Assembly (NCBI GenBank): GCA_002315875.1
Contig: DCIL01000050.1
Location: forward strand, 1-16,753
Direction: 5' to 3'
Source of the DNA: Verrucomicrobia bacterium UBA1727
GTDB taxonomy: Bacteria; Verrucomicrobiota; Kiritimatiellia; RFP12; UBA1067
Length of the DNA stretch: 16,753 nt
Shown: positions 14,951 to 16,753 of the stretch, piece by piece
Layout of the letters: each line of letters opens with the position of its first letter
Numbering within the stretch: the first letter of the stretch is position 1
The notes under the pieces: generated by a model
Databases searched by the model: none
Told to the model about the DNA's origin: nothing
What the model saw: only the letters and a program-made list of their open reading frames with translations
Made by a program: the position numbers and the translations under genes

Positions 14951-15662
14951 CGTTCTACGTGGCGCGGCGTCTTGTGCGCTGTTTGCGCTTTTCGGACTGG
15001 GCGCAATCGTCCTTTCGCCGCTGATGCTTTTGCTTGGAAAACTCGAACGATGTCAGCCCGTCGTGCGCGTCGCCTGGACCATGATCGCCTGGCTCTTCGT
15101 CCATCTCGGACTCATCCGCGTCGATCGCGGCAACTTGTCCACCTACCGCGGCACGATTCTGGCCGTCAATCATCCCTCGCTGATCGATGTCGTGCTAATT
15201 ACCGTCATCGTGCCACGGCTTCTGAGTGTCGCCAAGCGGGCGGTGGGACGCAATCCCTTCATGGGAATAGTAGCGCGTTCGGTGGCGATTCCCGGTGGCG
15301 CTGAAAATCTGGACGTGGCCGCGTCGTATTTGCGGAAGGGATGGAATGTGCTGGTGTTTCCCGAAGGGACGCGCTCGCCTGTCGTGGAAACTGACAGCAA
15401 GGCCATGCATCCGTTCAAGCGCGGAACCGCGCAGCTCGCCTTGCGCACCGGCGCGCCGGTCGTCTGTGTGGGGTTGCGCCTTTCTCGGCGAATTCTTGCG
15501 AAGGGACAGCCGCCTTGGGATCTCGGTTCGTCCCCGGTGGATTTCGTCTTCCGTGCCGACGCTCCGACGGTGGAGCGTCCTCGTGACGGCGAATCGCTCC
15601 ACGCGGCGGCCTGCCGCGTGACGGAGGCGATGAAGGCACGCATCAGGGGACTTATTGCATGA
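14913..15662 (+). CDS. PlsC-type lysophospholipid acyltransferase
   Basis: A 249-residue member of the 1-acyl-glycerol-3-phosphate acyltransferase family. The catalytic motif is NHPSLID (His87, Asp92) and the second block is FPEGTRS (149-155), followed by PFKRGTAQLAL. A hydrophobic N-terminal segment (ALFALFGLGAIVLSPLMLLLG) should anchor it in the inner membrane. Starts at 14889, 14913 or 14931 are all ATG; 14913 is preferred because GGCGGA lies just before it, but this is not certain. Aryl-polyene clusters commonly encode such an enzyme, thought to help build the lipid that carries the polyene. The stop overlaps the glycosyltransferase ATG (ATGA). Confidence 0.9.
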   Translation: MAFPSFMGLKLISVLRGAASCALFALFGLGAIVLSPLMLLLGKLERCQPVVRVAWTMIAWLFVHLGLIRVDRGNLSTYRGTILAVNHPSLIDVVLITVIVPRLLSVAKRAVGRNPFMGIVARSVAIPGGAENLDVAASYLRKGWNVLVFPEGTRSPVVETDSKAMHPFKRGTAQLALRTGAPVVCVGLRLSRRILAKGQPPWDLGSSPVDFVFRADAPTVERPRDGESLHAAACRVTEAMKARIRGLIA

Positions 15663-16336
15663 TCGCGTCCTTCGCAGTCGTCGTTCCCGTTTACAATCCC
15701 GAGCCAGGGCTGTTACCGCTTTGTGAGGAACTCGTTCGGGAATTTCCAACGGTAATTGTCGTTGATGATGGAAGCACAGTTGAAATTGAGGCCTTTGACG
15801 GTCTGCCGAGTGACGTTGTGCGGCTAAGCCACGAGGTGAACCGCGGCAAGGGAAGGGCGATGAAGACGGCGATGGAATGGATTCGCGATCATCGTCCTAA
15901 TCTCGAGGGAGTTGTGTTTGTCGATGGCGACGGACAGCATCTCGTGCGCGATGCGGTTGCGGTGGCGGAGTCGTGTGAGAAGGCGGACCAGGTGACGTTC
16001 GGAGTTCGCGATTTCTCCTTGAAGCGCGTTCCTTTTCGTTCCTGGTGGGGGAATCGGTGGACTTCGATAGAGGTCTGGTTGTTGTTCGGTTATCGTGATC
16101 TCGACACGCAGACCGGTCTTAGGGCGATTCCGAAACGGCTTCTTGGCGAATTGCTTGCACTCAAGGGCGAGCGTTTCGAGTATGAGGCGGGCTGGTTTGG
16201 ACTTCTTCATCGACTGAAAGAAGGCATTGCCAAGGTGCCGATATCCACGGTCTATCACGATTCCAACCGCGCTTCGCATTTCCGTCCGCTCCGCGACACG
16301 CTACTGACGCAAAAGGCACTATTCGGTTGGACTTGA
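15659..16336 (+). CDS. Family 2 glycosyltransferase (DPM1-like)
   Basis: A 225-residue GT-A-fold glycosyltransferase. Motifs: VVVPVYNP at the N-terminus, VVDDGS (35-39) and NRGKGRAMK for the nucleotide sugar, FVDGDGQH with Asp89 and Asp91 for the metal, then DTQTGLRAIP and GERFEYE toward the end, as in polyprenol-phosphate mannosyltransferase-like enzymes. No C-terminal membrane segments are seen. It is the last gene of the second operon and sits where aryl-polyene clusters place a glycosyltransferase, so it may glycosylate the polyene lipid; the sugar cannot be told from the sequence. Confidence 0.92.
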   Translation: MIASFAVVVPVYNPEPGLLPLCEELVREFPTVIVVDDGSTVEIEAFDGLPSDVVRLSHEVNRGKGRAMKTAMEWIRDHRPNLEGVVFVDGDGQHLVRDAVAVAESCEKADQVTFGVRDFSLKRVPFRSWWGNRWTSIEVWLLFGYRDLDTQTGLRAIPKRLLGELLALKGERFEYEAGWFGLLHRLKEGIAKVPISTVYHDSNRASHFRPLRDTLLTQKALFGWT

Positions 16337-16357
16337 TGATGCCGTTTATGGTATAAT
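16327..16357 (+). promoter_or_regulatory. Promoter P4 for the decarboxylase genes
   Basis: -10 TATAAT at 16352-16357 followed by ACG, with TTGGAC (16327-16332) as the best -35 at a long 19-base spacing. It starts within the last codons of the glycosyltransferase gene. No terminator is seen between the two genes, so readthrough from the polyene operon is possible. Confidence 0.62.
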
Positions 16358-16390
16358 ACGCGAAATTTTTTAAACATAATAAGGATTAAC

Positions 16391-16615
16391 ATGCAAACAG
16401 CAGTACTCGGTCAAGGGCTGGTGTTGATGATTGCCGGAATGGGCATCGTCTACACCTTCCTGTCGGTTCTCATTCTCGTCACCAAGGTGTCGATGAAGGG
16501 GCTTTCAAAGTTCGATTCAATTCTTCCGCAGGAGGCGCCGAAGAAGAAGCCCGCGGCGAAGGTCGGCAATGACGACGAGAATGTCGCGCTCGCGATTGCG
16601 GTGGCGCTGGGGTAA
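16391..16615 (+). CDS. OadG-type gamma subunit of a Na+-pumping decarboxylase
   Basis: A 74-residue protein with one N-terminal membrane segment (LGQGLVLMIAGMGIVYTFLSVLILVTKV). It is followed by a Pro/Lys-rich linker (APKKKPAAK) and a short acidic-then-hydrophobic tail (DDENVALAIAVALG), the standard plan of the gamma subunit of oxaloacetate and related decarboxylases. The family's GLVLMIAGMGIVY-like stretch is clear. The subunit anchors the complex and helps assemble it in the inner membrane. AAGGA at 16381-16385 precedes the ATG. It starts a new transcription unit unrelated to the polyene genes, and the following partial gene may encode the alpha subunit. Confidence 0.88.
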   Translation: MQTAVLGQGLVLMIAGMGIVYTFLSVLILVTKVSMKGLSKFDSILPQEAPKKKPAAKVGNDDENVALAIAVALG

Positions 16616-16617
16616 GA

Positions 16618-16692
16618 AGTTCGAGTGCGAGCTCGAGTTCGAGAAAGGAAGATTAAATTTCTAACGTCCGCTCTCGAACTCCAACTCGAACT
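16618..16692. repeat. Hexamer-repeat hairpin between the gamma-subunit gene and the next gene
   Basis: The left arm holds four NNCGAG units (16620-16643: TTCGAG, TGCGAG, CTCGAG, TTCGAG) and the right arm three CTCSAA units (16673-16690). The arms pair as a 9-bp outer stem (16618-16626 with 16684-16692) and a 10-bp inner stem (16635-16644 with 16672-16681); the one-unit difference leaves an 8-versus-2-base internal loop. The apical loop is 27 bases. There is no U-tract, so it is not a classic terminator. Confidence 0.8.
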
Positions 16693-16722
16693 AAATCAAT
16701 TCAACAACTAAGGAAAATCAAA

Positions 16723-16753
16723 ATGGCTAAGAAAAACGTAAAGTTCATGCTCA
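16723..16753 (+). CDS. Start of a probable carboxyltransferase (decarboxylase alpha subunit), cut by the window end
   Basis: Only ten codons are visible: MAKKNVKFML. AAGGAA at 16710-16715 is a good ribosome binding site with the usual spacing. The start resembles what I recall of oxaloacetate decarboxylase alpha/pyruvate carboxylase subunit B proteins in PVC-group bacteria, and the place next to the gamma subunit supports that, but ten residues cannot prove it. Confidence 0.5.
   Translation, partial: MAKKNVKFML

Noticed and set aside
16645..16722. Small gene between the gamma subunit and the next gene
   Set aside because: The gap has no start codon with a ribosome binding site that leads to a credible protein; it is mostly the hairpin repeat.

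Overview
This is a 16.75 kb stretch with every recognisable gene on the + strand and almost no spare DNA. The content suggests a Gram-negative, probably anaerobic bacterium of the PVC group, most likely a Kiritimatiellota- or Verrucomicrobiota-like gut lineage. The clues are a very large secreted protein with LamG-type and autotransporter-type repeats, an unusual HisI, a LolA-like carrier that implies an outer membrane, and a Na+-pump decarboxylase gamma subunit. This taxonomic reading is inference; there is no rRNA or other marker gene to test it.

Layout. (1) 1-1030: a C39/papain-like cysteine peptidase whose frame is open at the left edge. (2) 1100-4831: a secreted 1243-residue beta-rich protein with a promoter of its own. 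(3) 4891-10580: a first operon led by a HisI-type phosphoribosyl-AMP cyclohydrolase. It continues with two acyl carrier proteins, a COG4648-type membrane protein, an adenylate-forming ligase fused to a hot-dog dehydratase, a LolA-like protein and an MMPL-type exporter fused to an LpxL-like acyltransferase. (4) 10641-16336: a second operon led by a small secreted protein. It continues with a ketosynthase, a dehydratase, a ketoreductase, a second ketosynthase, a short ketosynthase-like chain-length factor, a PlsC-type acyltransferase and a family 2 glycosyltransferase. (5) 16391-end: a decarboxylase gamma subunit and the first codons of a probable carboxyltransferase alpha subunit, separated by a hexamer-repeat hairpin.

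Blocks 3 and 4 together make a recognisable aryl-polyene (APE)-type type II polyketide gene cluster. The ligase would activate an aryl starter and load it on an ACP. The ketosynthases, chain-length factor, ketoreductase and two hot-dog dehydratases would extend and dehydrate it to a polyene. The acyltransferases and glycosyltransferase would attach it to a lipid or sugar, and the LolA-like and MMPL proteins would move it to the outer membrane. Several parts are unusually compact or rearranged: the ligase begins at its ATP-binding loop, the exporter is fused to the acyltransferase, and the chain-length factor and one ketosynthase are short. No thioesterase, DUF3261-type lipoprotein, aromatic ammonia-lyase or phosphopantetheinyl transferase is seen in the window.

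Four intergenic promoters share a -10 region of the form TAYAATACG and head four transcription units. Three low-complexity repeat tracts (inside the exporter, at a ketosynthase/chain-length-factor junction, and after the decarboxylase gamma gene) are the main structures that the genes do not explain.
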